A stretch of DNA of 64,000 bases, from contig NC_085138.1 of the NCBI RefSeq assembly GCF_035046485.1, forward strand, positions 326,116,129 to 326,180,128, in the 5' to 3' direction. The notes under the pieces were generated by a model. That model was given only the letters and a program-made list of their open reading frames with translations, ran no database searches and was not told the origin of the DNA. This DNA comes from Aedes albopictus. Taxonomy: Eukaryota > Arthropoda > Insecta > Diptera > Culicidae. Positions 49,801 to 54,829 of the stretch are shown here, piece by piece (positions within the stretch are counted from its first letter, which is position 1; the number at the start of each line of letters is the position of its first letter). A program made the translations under genes and the position numbers.

Positions 49801-52800
49801 AAAACACCCACTTTGTATTATTTGCACTACTTTACAGCACCCACAAGACCAACAAACGGCGGCACCAATAATGGCGGTGGTAGTCCTCAAGGTATAATTG
49901 AATTTCTGTTTCAGTCTTTGACGTCATGAACGTCGTAAACGAATGGTAACGATTATTGTGTTTTAGGAAGCGGAGGGTCTCACCAGTCGGGCGGTAGCCG
50001 GCCAGGACAGGGACAAGGGCAAGGACAAGGACAGTGGCAGGGACAAGGGCAAGAGCAGGGACAGGGTCAAGGGCAGGGGCAAGGTCAAAATCAAGGCCAG
50101 GGACAAGGACAATGGCAGGGACAAGGACAGGGCCAAAATCAAGGCCAAGGCCAAAATCAAGGCCAGGGGCAAGGACAAGGACAGTGGCAGGGACAAGGAC
50201 AGGGCCAAAATCAAGGCCAGGGACAAGGACAAGGCCAAAACCAAGGACAAGGTCAGTGGCAAGGACAAGGTCAAGGTCAGAATCAGGGACAAGGGCAAGC
50301 ACAATGGCAAGGACAAGGACAAGGTCAAGCACAGGGTCAACGACCAGGACAAGGACAAAATCAGGGTCAAGGGCAAGGCCAACGACCAGGACAAGGACAA
50401 AATCAGGGTCAAGGGCAAGGTCAATGGCAAGGACAAGGGCAAGGGCAAGGGCAGGGACAGCGGCCCGGACAAGGGCAGGGACAAGGTCAAGGTCAAGGAC
50501 AGGGACAAGGTCAAGGACAGGGGCAAGGTCAAGGACAGGGACAAGGTCAAGGACAGGGACAAAATCCAGGTCAAGGACAAGGCCAATGGCAAGGGCAGGG
50601 GCAGCGACCAGGGCAGGGACAGGGACAGGGACAAGGACAGGGACAAGGACAAGGGCAGTGGCAAGGGCAAGGTCAGAACCAGGGACAAGGGCAAGGTCAG
50701 AACCAGGGACAAGGGCAAGGTCAGAACCAGGGACAAGGACAAGGACAGCGACCAGGACAGAGTCAAGGACAAGGTAATGGTCAAGGGCAAGGGCAAAACC
50801 AAGGTGGAAATTGGCAGCAACAAGGCCCAGGGGGTCAAAGCCAGGGACAAGCACCACAAACCGGTCCTGGACATCATCATCAAGGACAACATCAGGGTTC
50901 ACATCAGGGGCCGATAAGTTCTGGTCAGCATCAGGGCCAACATCAGGGAAGCCATCAGGGTGTTAGTCAAGGTTCTCACGGGGGCCAGCATCAAGGATCT
51001 CACCAAGGACCCGTAAGCTCGAGTGAACATCAAAACCAGCATCAGGGTAGTCATCAAGGGTCTTCTGGTCAGCACGGAGGGCAACATCAGGGATCTCATC
51101 AAGGGCCAATCAGCTCTGGTGCCCACCAGGGTCAGCACCAGGGAAGTCACCAAGGCGTCAGTCAGGGATCACATCAAGGCCAACATCAAGGGTCCCATCA
51201 AGGCCCCATCAGCTCTAGTGAACACCAAAACCAGCATCAGGGTAGCCACCAAGGTATAAACCAAGGGCAACATCAAGGGCAGCATCAGGGACAGCATCAA
51301 GGTCCAATCAGCTCAGGCCAGCATCAGGGTAGCCATCAAGGAAGTCATCAAGGTGGCAGTCATGAACACCAAGGACAACATCAGGGCTCCCATCAAGGCC
51401 CGTTCGGTAACTCAACACATAACATTCAAGTGTCATGGAGCCATCAGAAACCTGGGCAACAAGGTCAGTTGGATTATCATTTATTGATAATGAGTTATCA
51501 TTGAATCTCATTTAAGGTCAAGGGCAAGGACAAGGACAAGGGCAAGGTCAACAACAAGGACAAGGTCAAGGTTCACAGCAAGGACAAGGTCAAGGCCAAC
51601 AGCAAGGACAAGGCCAAGGGCAACAACAAGGACAAGGACAAGGCCAAGGACAGGGACAAGGGCAAGGGCAGAATCAAGGTGAGTTCCTAAAACACCTAAA
51701 CGCAACTAGATTCATTAGCTTTTCTATTTGTAGGTCAAGGACAACAGCAGGGACAAGGCCAATGGCAAGGACAAGGTCTGGGCCAACAGCAAGGACAGGG
51801 TCAATGGCAAGGACAAGGTCAGGGTCAACAACCAGGGCAGGGTCAATGGCAAGGACAGGGACAGGGGCAACAGCAAACAACCACATCAAGCCCCATTGGA
51901 GGTAAGGTCATGCGTTCTTGAGAAATCTACGCTGAGTGTTTTAACAATCTGATTCGTCTAACTCGTAAGTAATGCTAATCGTACAACATACCTTGAGGAT
52001 TACGATTTAATTTACCCATACTCACTGTTCACATTCAAGAGATAACCAATACTGTATTTTCGTTCCATAAAAACTAATATAATCGCACACGAACAACTTC
52101 ACATCAACCACACATACACTTACAAATTCACCACAAATGCACCACCACTGCACCCCCAAATACACCACGATCACACGCATCACGATCAACGAACACGCAC
52201 ACGCAGTAAACATTGGCATTCGGCCACAGATATTGGGCGGTGGGGGCCTTGGCGCAACGATTAGTATTGGTGGACCACACGGTAATTACCTGCCGAACTT
52301 CCATTTATTTCCAACTTGCTTGACTAATGTTTTGCTTTCGATTCTGCGCTTTTGCTGTGCTATGCTTTTGTTTCGTTCCGTTTCTTAAAATGCTTTTCAG
52401 TGGGTTTGACTGTAGGCGCTGGCATTTCGCAGGCTGGAATTAGTGGTAGCCTTATGACGTCCCATAATTCGACCTCTCACACGGGAGCTACTAGCTTAGG
52501 TGGATCTATCGGAACTGGTGGCGTCCACGCCACGACAAGCCACAACTCTACAGGGAGCGTGCTAGGAGTTTCCTACAATCACACGTCGAGTAACAGCGGT
52601 TCTCTGACAGGCCAGGGAGTACAAGGAACTCATACAGGTTCGAATAGCTTGAACAGTACGCACGTATCCGTTTCGGGTGCTAACAACCTCGGAGGTTCAC
52701 TCCAAGGAGGTCAGATCACTGTAGGAGGTACGATTAACCACACCGAAACCCTCGCGGTGGGTTCCTTTAACGTAAGTAGCACTTCCGGAGGTTCGTTTGG

Positions 52801-53697
52801 GGGAGCAATTAGTCCGGAGCACGTCGGCGTCGAAGTGAGTGGGATGCTTACCACGAATGCCAGTATAAGTGCGCCTCTCATAGGTCCCCAACAAGGTAGC
52901 GTAACAGTCGGCGGTGGTGGTAGTGTAGATCTCGGTAGACCCCCTCAAGGTTAATCACGACACAACATCTGGTATGTTGCCCTGATGCATTGTAACCTTA
53001 ATTCCATATTTTTGTAGGACCTTCAACGGATTATCCTTACGGACCAACATCTCCGGCTCCACCTCCATCTGGGTTCACAACGGCTCAACCAGATTATCCA
53101 GCGACTGCCAGCGGTGTTCAACCTCCAAATCGCCCAGGACAAGGCGGTTATCCACCCTCCAGTGGGGGCAACAACAATAACAATAACAACAACAACCAAT
53201 ACCCTCCCTACCAGATTGCTGTTTCTCAGTATCCTTTCTTCTTTGTTCCTTATCCTTATCCTCCATCTCACGCCCCATGCAACTGCCCACAGGACCAGAA
53301 CCGACCTCCAACCGGCTACCTGGGCTTTATCCCGGTCATCTACGTGCCGAGCTGTGATGCTCAGAAGAGTGGCCTTCCCACTCACATTAACTGGCCAGCT
53401 CCTCCACCTCCGAACGGCCTGGGTCGGGCTCTTGAAGATCTACCGCTGCAGCGGTTAGTCCAAGGCTCCGATGGAAGCTGGAACCTCGAACAGCTATCGC
53501 CGGAAGAGCAAAAGCAACAGCTTCAACAGCTTCAGCTAGCCCCTTCACAGCTACCACAGCAGCCGGGATCACAGCCGAGACTTCGTCAGAACCGCAACCG
53601 TCGGCTACGGAGTCGACGACCTCCTCCTCCACCGCCACCATCATCGCAGGTAGAGCAGTTCGTGATCAAACCAGAATCTCAAATTGAATCCGCGTAA
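13836..53697 (+). CDS. R&R chitin-binding cuticular protein with Gly/Gln- and His/Gln-rich repeats
   Basis: Exons: 13836-13938, 49267-49480, 49549-49697, 49838-49891, 49967-51463, 51517-51678, 51734-51901, 52207-52281, 52401-52949, 53018-53697 (stop TAA). They total 3651 nt, 1217 codons, with every junction GT-AG and in frame. The first exon gives the end of a signal peptide (VLGVQIALTAAQQ). The next holds a chitin_bind_4 (R&R) domain: AYQFGYEVGPNGQFHHETRG, then a Tyr/Gly core, LRVTHYVADSHGYRVVEP. A Pro-rich link follows, then hundreds of residues of GQGQGQNQ/GQWQGQ and GSHQGQHQG repeats, a Ser/Thr/Gly/Asn-rich segment (52401-52949) and a Pro/Tyr- and Gln-rich C-terminus with a few cysteines. 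It should be secreted and bind chitin in cuticle or a similar matrix. R&R domain plus long Gly/Gln region recalls Drosophila l(3)mbn-type proteins, but I do not assign a symbol. Intron 13939-49266 is 35.3 kb. Confidence 0.88.
13975..14092 (-). repeat. 3' end fragment of a non-LTR element
   Basis: On the minus strand, GAGAAGAATGCTTCATTTCC and a stretch with ACTCAACGGAGTCCACC ends in AAGTAAGTAAGTAG, the simple-repeat tail typical of several non-LTR lineages. Only about 120 bp remains. 14093-14392 contains poly-A and AT-rich sequence without features. Confidence 0.4.
15946..16118 (-). repeat. 3' LTR of copia element
   Basis: 173 bp, no difference seen from the copy at 20226-20398. PPT (rc of TCCCTCCTT) adjoins at 16119. 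Confidence 0.95.
16135..20130 (-). CDS. Copia Gag-Pol polyprotein, 1331 aa
   Basis: One intact frame encodes Gag, then a zinc knuckle (CFACGKVGHKRADC, about residue 227), aspartic protease (WILDSGASDHMI, about 293), integrase with HHCC finger (WHRRYGHIG ... CGPC) and core (HSDVCGAM, DNGGEYVG, NGVSERLNR), reverse transcriptase (KARLVAKGFTQ, VTAAFLNG, LLLYVDDVLVI) and RNase H (GYADANWA, STEAECSALA, DNQSAI). The order protease-integrase-RT-RNase H defines Ty1/copia. All listed catalytic residues are present. It makes the particles and enzymes for cytoplasmic reverse transcription and nuclear integration. No stop or frameshift was seen. Confidence 0.97.
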   Translation of the reverse strand: MEEDKKIYLFDGSNYANWCFRMEVHLEELGLVECVRDEAEDVPELQVLPGDDADVRRSKDRLLASRLKKDVKCKSVLVRNIADSQLEYIKGKRTPAEIWSTLESTFARKGISGQFYLMKRLSAMKFDEGTPMQAHLLAFDRMVRDLDSAGIKLPEHLVVFYLLQTMPKSYDQLVTVLETLSTEQCTLDFVKARLLSESVKREYSDNVGGSNASTAFAGKSDKMKIKCFACGKVGHKRADCPHRREFDTAKHGKPAKKPNKKEKAHVGESSEVTFISSCVGGDKPAPSDGGFEWILDSGASDHMICSEEYLRDVQQLESAVLIKIASGQVLRSHYKGKVDIIARIGKRQVKYVVENVLYVPGLNYNLFSIRRCGELGMEVVFTKNAAVIKRNGEVLCTGRRTDRLYVLNVDMEKVMGSESLATVQSMDNVEMWHRRYGHIGRSGLNKLISGEMVNGISLDKSAVLKMGMCGPCLEGKQTRKPFQDMVLPRSSRPLELIHSDVCGAMKPASWNGKRYLVTFTDDYTHFCVVYILHTKDEVLDSFKSYVAMAEAHFDSSVSRLRCDNGGEYVGRAFTEFCAVKGIRVEYTVPYTPQQNGVSERLNRTILDKARSMIADSGLSKCLWNEAVQTAAYLINRSPTAAVTSNKTPYELWYGHKPDVSRMRIFGSLAMSLIPQEKRSKLEARSRSSYFVGYGPNGYRLWDGKKIFMARDVVIKEVPLPPLGRGVCSDPEVVQCQEECSSMGDDRRLAGPRFQINDMEATNGIPDDGDSDTDGEQEPARGSDPPETPNVRRSERIRKPPAKLSDYMCMAFALNAENYVESIPSTIEELKQLDDWPEWKRAVDDELRSLTDNGTWQLVDLPAGCRPIDCKWVFRTKLNPDGSVQKRKARLVAKGFTQRYGFDFSETYAPVVKMSTVRSMLAYAHQHDLLVHQMDVTAAFLNGTLTEDIYMRQPKGFEEGDRVCKLFKSIYGLRQASKAWNDRFNEFMIECGFQRCEEDNCLYVRYGSDGPVYLLLYVDDVLVIAKNLNSVEVVKRTLQKEFRMQDLGEAKVFLGLQIDRDRSQGTMKLSQPCYINAVLKRFGMQDCKPARTPMETNLQLEKSLEAQHLDKPFRELIGCLTYLVVTSRPDLSAAVSFFSQFQCNPSEQHWGHAKRMLRYLKGTANFGLVYAKSETGRQIVGYADANWATDINDRHSTSGYLLQLYGSTTAWSSKKQRTVALSSTEAECSALADCICEALWTCKLLEELKLLDRRPVKIFEDNQSAIAVAESDGPSKKMKHTEVKLSFIKQCVREGKIEVSYVPTAEQTADILTKGLPAASFEKHRSALGIRG
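20212..20225 (-). promoter_or_regulatory. Primer binding site of copia element
   Basis: GGTTATGGGCGCAG on the coding strand directly after the 5' LTR, matching the initiator tRNA-Met half-molecule priming known from copia. Confidence 0.75.
20226..20398 (-). repeat. 5' LTR of copia element
   Basis: 173 bp, reads as identical to 15946-16118; TSD ATTTG follows at 20399-20403. Confidence 0.95.
21311..21597 (+). pseudogene. Non-LTR reverse transcriptase fragment, plus strand
   Basis: Translation shows HKKGDHLNCANFRVITILN, then after a stop the region with RSPTDQIFT and FIDFKAACDSIE, all typical of a central RT domain of RTE-like elements. It lies head to head with the minus-strand RTE and has a stop and no flanking domains. 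21598-21830 holds degenerate sequence only. Confidence 0.6.
21831..21987. mobile_element. MITE, PIF/Harbinger-like, TSD TTA
   Basis: Ends GGGGTTGTTCATAAACCAC and GTGGTTTATGAACGGCCCA, flanked by TTA (21828-21830, 21988-21990). 157 bp, no coding. Same family as 47330-47489. Confidence 0.7.
22025..22459 (-). repeat. 3' LTR of mdg1-like element
   Basis: 435 bp, TG...CA ends on the coding strand, no difference seen from 28262-28696. Confidence 0.93.
22460..22472 (-). promoter_or_regulatory. Polypurine tract of mdg1-like element
   Basis: AAGGAGGGAGG on the coding strand adjoins the 3' LTR. Confidence 0.75.
22556..26134 (-). CDS. Pol polyprotein (PR-RT-RNase H-IN), 1192 aa or more
   Basis: Protease motif FLVDSGADISLL near the start; reverse transcriptase with VDFRQLNKKL, GFHQIEIEKN and FLYIDDVIVVG; RNase H with TTDASDFACGAVLSQ and RTDHRPLVYL; integrase zinc finger (HYHSTPIGGHVGINR ... 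CEICKR) and core with AIDTIGPF, IRTDQGTEYKG and ALERNHRCLN. The listed start is GTG; the open frame continues upstream through TINVAAS and FWNSRAVY to the slippery T-run at 26188, so Pol is best read as a -1 frameshift product of gag. No internal stop. This supplies the enzymes for retrotransposition. Confidence 0.95.
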   Translation of the reverse strand: MPISVSNKNCSFLVDSGADISLLKTRCISRPISINQNNTCVLRGITPGEATCRGTINCFSYIQNTAVNSLFHLIEDDFPIPTDGILGRDFLTTYRCEINYDTWILAAYVNNIRLEIPICNNLNGSAWIPARSEVFRLINNFNVHGDVIINSAELAPGVFCANAIVNSSAPYAKIINTNEYPVQLANFNLKTSNLNDFYIAKIDCNNTDRIEKLNAELNFNDIPASAKQSLQQLCHEYNDIFSLKDDLLTCNNFYQQKISLKDKSPVYIKNYRNAQCHKEEICRQVDNLIANDIIEPSVSSYNSPLLLVPKKSTTSEKKWRLVVDFRQLNKKLLADKFPLPRIDDILDQLGRAKYFSTLDLMSGFHQIEIEKNSREFTAFSLQERGHFQYKRLPFGLNISPNSFQRMMSIALSGLSPECAFLYIDDVIVVGCSIEHHLKNLRNVFECFRQRNLKLNPSKCNFFKAEVTFLGHKITDKGILPDNSKFDVIKNYPQPQNADQVRSFVAMCNYYRRFIPGFANICCPLNKLLRKNTVFVWSEQCKSAFETLKTMLLSPQILQYPDYQKPFILTTDASDFACGAVLSQMHGSNDLPVSFASRAFTKGEANKHIIEKELAAIHWAIMHYQPYLLGRKFVVRTDHRPLVYLFGMKNPSSKLTRMRIDLEEFDFEVEFVPGKSNVVADALSRINITSDKLKSINILQVQTRSMLRKPCLVNNNIQSRLPEPDQLHVYEAVSNEQIHKQKKLQFSLHQNKNKSTMAILLEKNFKTSLTLALGLTINNVNLPEIFKLIEEGTLQLMKQNKIENECIAISTSDTIFNYISINDFKTIGNQVLKNIKIIIYHPPRKINNPNEIQAILQHYHSTPIGGHVGINRLYKKLKNLYIWSNMKYLVTKYVKSCEICKRNKHFSSVQSKMIKTSTPCKSFDIVAIDTIGPFTMSSKGNRYAVTIQCDLSKYVIAIPVPDKSADTIARAVVEGCILIYGPMKAIRTDQGTEYKGIFESVCKLLNIDRILATAYHPQTLGALERNHRCLNEYLRIFVNDLKDNWDEWLSFYCFSYNTTPNSEHNYSPFEIVFGKPVNTFDQINLDQITPIYNHDSYVNEIRYKLQFIHNEILRKIENVKLSRTEEANKDVTPTKLSIGDKVYLKLENRRKLDIVQDGPYIIIDLDESNATIKHQTTANILKVHRTRLIKQKS
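26155..27414 (-). CDS. Gag of mdg1-like element, 419 aa
   Basis: The ORF follows the leader and precedes pol in the -1 relation. The central region (about 110-270: LMPFDGDAEKLSAFIDGVKF onward, with Lys/Arg-rich helices) resembles retrotransposon Gag capsid of the mdg1/412 group. The C-terminus has no CCHC knuckle but is rich in Arg, Asn, Gly and Pro (residues about 300-400), which could bind RNA. Start MPKRVIIEK at 27414 is the first Met of the open frame. Confidence 0.85.
   Translation of the reverse strand: MPKRVIIEKVGILLKIEQHFRKSINQNISSNTLDAHFNKAIILFAEIDELLLENQDEIPDKEFFTFTRQSRNAIEYIKESVRVRKVTKINNLKQVEMATENPFDAKLAASVLMPFDGDAEKLSAFIDGVKFLKKVYTQAQHGTLKLFLLTRISGKARDALPNNIQETTIDAMIDLIKSACESKTTAEQILAKIKSVKRGLSKQQYCQEVEILCNKLTNIYVRENVPHATAKKLATKAGLETLINSTSNETEKIILQAGTFSTIEEAIQKVNELPDSVESSNSMNRVFHVNSKRIMQKRQTQYRGNYNVAPRGSHQSNQRYGSYPIRFNNNQSRPFPNNNIYRYRTDNRGHARGYPRQFNRIYFADNQSSSPMQNVFPNPPPGVQSQGQHFANANTVQPPNMTQPNQPFFGTVGQYTQSM
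26188..26194 (-). promoter_or_regulatory. -1 frameshift slippery site T TTT TTT
   Basis: In the gag frame the codons read CCT TTT TTT GGA, giving the heptamer T TTT TTT about 35 nt before the gag stop. Slipping back one base leads into TGG AAC AGT and an open path to pol. This matches the standard X XXY YYZ pattern; RNA structure downstream was not assessed. Confidence 0.7.
27632..27754 (-). CDS. Small single-pass membrane protein ORF, 40 aa
   Basis: ATG at 27754 to TGA at 27632. A short Lys-containing N-terminus (MSEKMKIW) precedes a hydrophobic segment of about 20 residues (LSVAILLTSLIVGYLLWVF) and an acidic tail. It lies between the 90-aa ORF and gag in the leader. It may be chance, but it is a second membrane-type ORF in the same leader. 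A third ORF of 29 aa without a hydrophobic segment ends near 27455. Confidence 0.4.
   Translation of the reverse strand: MSEKMKIWLSVAILLTSLIVGYLLWVFLKEEFSDIHILRC
27877..28149 (-). CDS. Leader ORF, 90 aa, myristoylation motif plus membrane segment
   Basis: It starts MGNESSTPKP, a good N-myristoylation signal (MGxxxS), and has one strong transmembrane stretch at about residues 40-62 (LIAYILLTVICVATLFLVYR) followed by a basic segment. It lies just after the PBS and before gag. Small leader ORFs are known from some mdg1/412-group elements; function is not established. I infer a membrane-associated accessory protein. Confidence 0.6.
   Translation of the reverse strand: MGNESSTPKPVTHEQIVSIINASNVKEKVHSEKTAKSVELIAYILLTVICVATLFLVYRLIVKYERIKNQRVVDRAISLNNVTTSTAPAH
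28243..28261 (-). promoter_or_regulatory. Primer binding site of mdg1-like element
   Basis: TGGCTGACCGTGACGAG on the coding strand directly after the 5' LTR; close to the tRNA-Arg-type PBS of mdg1/412. Confidence 0.6.
28262..28696 (-). repeat. 5' LTR of mdg1-like element
   Basis: 435 bp, next to TSD GGTG at 28697. Confidence 0.93.
28701..29383. other. Intron sequence, nothing recognised
   Basis: Mixed-composition sequence without long ORF, RNA or terminal repeats that I can see. Confidence 0.3.
29384..30809. mobile_element. Non-autonomous DNA element with subterminal repeats
   Basis: Inverted ends TGGTCGGGGTTATGCTAAAC and, inverted, TGGCCGGGGTTCTGCTAAAC, extending to CCGAAC. Inside, CAGCCAAACTGAAC / CAACCAGAGTGAACTG / AGCCAGACCGAACC motifs recur, as subterminal transposase-binding repeats often do. 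About 1.43 kb; no transposase ORF. TSD not clear. Confidence 0.55.
30066..30135 (+). repeat. tRNA-like SINE head or pseudo-tRNA
   Basis: A-box-like TGACCTAGAGGTAACGCG and B-box GAGTTCGAATTTC about 35 bp apart within the element at 29384. The acceptor ends do not pair, so it is not a working tRNA. Confidence 0.45.
30810..31788. other. Intron sequence, nothing recognised
   Basis: Only short ORFs and AT-rich stretches. Confidence 0.3.
31789..32095 (+). repeat. Dispersed repeat A (ACTCCCGATCAAAAGTTTGG)
   Basis: About 300 bp that recurs inverted at 46940-47296. Shared features are ACTCCCGATCAAAAGTTTGG, GTAAACTTAAGCTAAAGTTG and the CTTACGGCAG/CTGCCGTAAG end region. Likely a MITE or other short mobile repeat. 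Confidence 0.6.
32828..33450. repeat. 185-bp tandem repeat, about 3.5 copies
   Basis: ACTCTTCGAAAGATATCTCG-like starts occur at 32828, 32960, 33145 and 33330. The last two intervals are 185 bp, the first is shortened. Each unit carries GTAGCTTTCATTTGGTGCC and TTGGTCAAAAATCT. Confidence 0.75.
33476..33540 (+). repeat. CA/TACA microsatellite
   Basis: Alternating CA and CATA repeats directly before the family 3' module of the 32134 element. Confidence 0.8.
35704..35860. mobile_element. MITE GGGGGCATCCATTAAGTACG, TSD TA
   Basis: 157 bp with near-perfect inverted ends GGGGGCATCCATTAAGTACG, C- and G-tract interior, TA on both sides. Removing it and one TA makes the RT frame continuous. A second, more diverged copy lies at 63497-63666. 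Confidence 0.85.
37361..37903. mobile_element. MITE with TACACAG ends, carrying a hAT MITE
   Basis: Ends TACACAGCAAAAAATAT and ATATGTTTTTCTGTGTA. The two halves are inverse over about 150 bp (GCACATAAAGGGAATGCTAG versus CTAGCATGCCCTTTATGTGC). TA borders suggest Tc1/mariner-type mobilisation. Split by 37580-37815. Confidence 0.8.
37580..37815. mobile_element. hAT-type MITE, TSD TATCTCAT
   Basis: 236 bp, ends CAGTGGCGTAGCC and GGCTACGCCAGTG, 8-bp duplication TATCTCAT at 37572-37579 and 37816-37823. Non-coding. Confidence 0.9.
38991..40352. mobile_element. Non-autonomous element with CCCAGC ends
   Basis: 1362 bp inserted in the non-LTR RT between the codons for FESI and VLEHLV. Ends CCCAGCAAACCAG and, inverted, CCCAGCCAACAAAT; AA on both sides. 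Two TATGGCCTCCAAA-containing segments (39816 and 40227) recur inside. No transposase. Class uncertain. Confidence 0.6.
40031..40080 (+). repeat. tRNA-like A-box segment
   Basis: TGGCGCAGTGGTAGGGTATC is a good A-box region; the B-box (GCAGGTCGGAAAATC) is degenerate. Possible SINE remnant inside the 38991 element. Confidence 0.35.
41877..42086 (+). pseudogene. Possible coding remnant inside TIR element
   Basis: The 69-residue frame IDFSASIFPSDYSGKYDQYL onward is less repetitive than its surroundings and follows a GT donor-like site at 41865. I recognise no family. Confidence 0.2.
42370..43000. repeat. Degenerate CTTCAGGAGTTCCT-type low-complexity repeat
   Basis: Many imperfect copies of TTCCTTCAGGAATTC-like words. 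An inverse run (GGAGGAATCCCCCAAGAG) occurs at 43680-43800. ORFs here are by-products of the repeat. Confidence 0.65.
43061..43362. mobile_element. MITE CTACACACTTCGAAAAAATC, TSD CAGT
   Basis: Ends CTACACACTTCGAAAAAATC and GATTTTTTCTAAGTGTGTAG; CAGT at 43057-43060 and 43363-43366. The interior repeats TGACGTAA-like words. A related end occurs at 11349. Confidence 0.75.
45237..46931. other. Right part of the TIR element, with promoter-like segment
   Basis: Apart from the promoter-like segment at 45330-45480 and the terminal repeats, this is AT-rich sequence with no recognised gene. Confidence 0.3.
45337..45480 (+). promoter_or_regulatory. Candidate promoter: CCAAT boxes and TATAAATA
   Basis: CCAAT motifs (inverse at 45337 and 45368, direct at 45406) precede TATAAATA at 45458-45465. 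GC-richer, leader-like sequence follows to about 45700. Such spacing is seen in replication-dependent histone promoters, but no histone frame follows. Confidence 0.35.
46940..47296 (-). repeat. Dispersed repeat A, inverted copy
   Basis: Inverse of 31789-32095. Interrupted by a 62-bp insertion at 47189-47250. Confidence 0.6.
47189..47250 (+). mobile_element. Tiny 5'-truncated retroposon end with (AAT)n tail
   Basis: 62 bp ending CTAATAATAAT, preceded by GGGGATGAACCTGCCTCGGG. An 11-bp AATGACATGTT duplication (47178-47188, 47251-47261) flanks it. This looks like a target-primed insertion of the extreme 3' end of a non-LTR element. Confidence 0.7.
47330..47489. mobile_element. MITE GGGGCCGTTCATAAACC, TSD TTA
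   Basis: 160 bp, ends GGGGCCGTTCATAAACCACG and CTACTATGAACAGCCCC, TTA at 47327-47329 and 47490-47492. PIF/Harbinger-like by TSD. Confidence 0.75.
47798..48197. mobile_element. hAT-type MITE, TSD GTCGATCA, carrying another MITE
   Basis: Ends CAGGGGTGC and GCATCCCTG, 8-bp duplication GTCGATCA at 47790-47797 and 48198-48205. Inserted in the RT fragment and split by 47966-48184. Confidence 0.85.
47966..48184. mobile_element. MITE TAGGGTATT...ATACCCTA
   Basis: About 219 bp with short inverted ends TAGGGTAT/ATACCCTA and TA borders. The interior, with GGTGCCGTAATCGCTTG, is closely matched at 63350-63714. Confidence 0.7.
49967..51901 (+). repeat. Coding low-complexity repeat (GQ and HQG)
   Basis: Within exons 5-7 of the cuticular gene, hexamer-type GGACAAGGGCAA repeats encode Gly-Gln; from about 50870 to 51420 CATCAGGG-rich repeats encode GSHQGQHQG. 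The antisense frame is also open and gives long Leu/Ser/Val ORFs that are not genes. Confidence 0.9.
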
Positions 53698-53955
53698 GAA
53701 TGGGTGGGCACAGTGTGTGATCGTCGGGGAAGCTAGGATTAGGCAAGATAAGGCAACGATAGTGAGAAGCTCGTGAGCGAACCAGACTGGTTGGGACGTC
53801 CAGGTCCAACATGACGTCCTCCAGAGCGTAGAGATCTAGAATACCATTTATGGTAGGACGTGAGACGAAAATACTCATTCGATTTTAAGATTAGGTATGT
53901 GCTAGGAAACTGATGAAGGATGAAAAAGCAATCGGCGAATGATAACTAGTGTGTC

Positions 53956-53973
53956 AATAAATCTCAGAATAAA
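53956..53973 (+). terminator. Polyadenylation signals of cuticular gene
   Basis: AATAAA at 53956-53961 and 53968-53973, about 260 bp after the stop, give a 3' UTR of about 290 bp. 53980-54564 holds no feature. Confidence 0.65.
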
Positions 53974-54829
53974 AGATGCTGGTGTTTGAATGATTGTAAT
54001 ATCACTGCCCTTTGGTATACACATTAGCATGTACAAGGCCTGTCCAACTTTTGAAAATATTCTCTGGTTCTCAAGTTCTCGCCATATTTTGATTGGAATG
54101 CAAAAAAAAATAAATACTGAATAAAATATTAGCCAAATCTATTGAGAGGTGCATGAAAAAAAAATAAATATACTTGTGTGCTACAAGTTCTCAGAACAAC
54201 GTATGCCAACAGAATCAAAGGAAACATATCACTTTTTTAATCCTTAAAACCTTAAAAAAATTGTGTGAAGAATTAGCTTAAGTTACAATTCACAAAAAAA
54301 ACTTAAAAAAATATATTTTTGATAGAATTTCTTCGTAGGAGTTGAGCAAAAATTATTCGTGAAAGTCGAATGTGCTCTTAAAACTAGTTTTTAGGGGGCA
54401 ATCATGCATGCACGATCTTACATTTGAGGTCGCAATACATAGGTATACGCCATAGAATGCAAACTCTTAGTTGGAATTAAACAGAAAAGTTTTCATCTCG
54501 ATTTTCTTTTACTCACAATACTAAATTATTATTAAATTTGACATACCTAATATAAAAACCCTAATTAATCCACCTAGCGGTGATGGTGCCTTTCTCGTGC
54601 TTTAAAATATCCTTTCAACAAAACTCGAGCGACATGTTGATGACATTGACATAATTACAAAATGAAAACTGCTTGCTAAATCTACTCAATATGGATACAT
54701 TTTATATTAGCATAACATCCAATATTCAGAAAATATAAGACAATGATCCAAAACTCAAACCAAACAAGTGTCATGAAGCCGCAACATTTTGAAACGTCAT
54801 TTTAGATTTTCCGGTCATCATTTTATGAC

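Noticed and set aside
50034..50777. Plus-strand 247-codon Arg/Thr/Gly-rich ORF
   Set aside because: Out-of-frame reading of the same repeat; the Gly-Gln frame is the one that fits the splice phases.
49832..50902. Antisense ORFs of 356 and 309 codons (Leu/Val/Asp- or Leu/Ser-rich)
   Set aside because: They mirror the GGACAAGGGCAA repeat of the sense cuticular exon; no domain, and the sense frame is spliced correctly.
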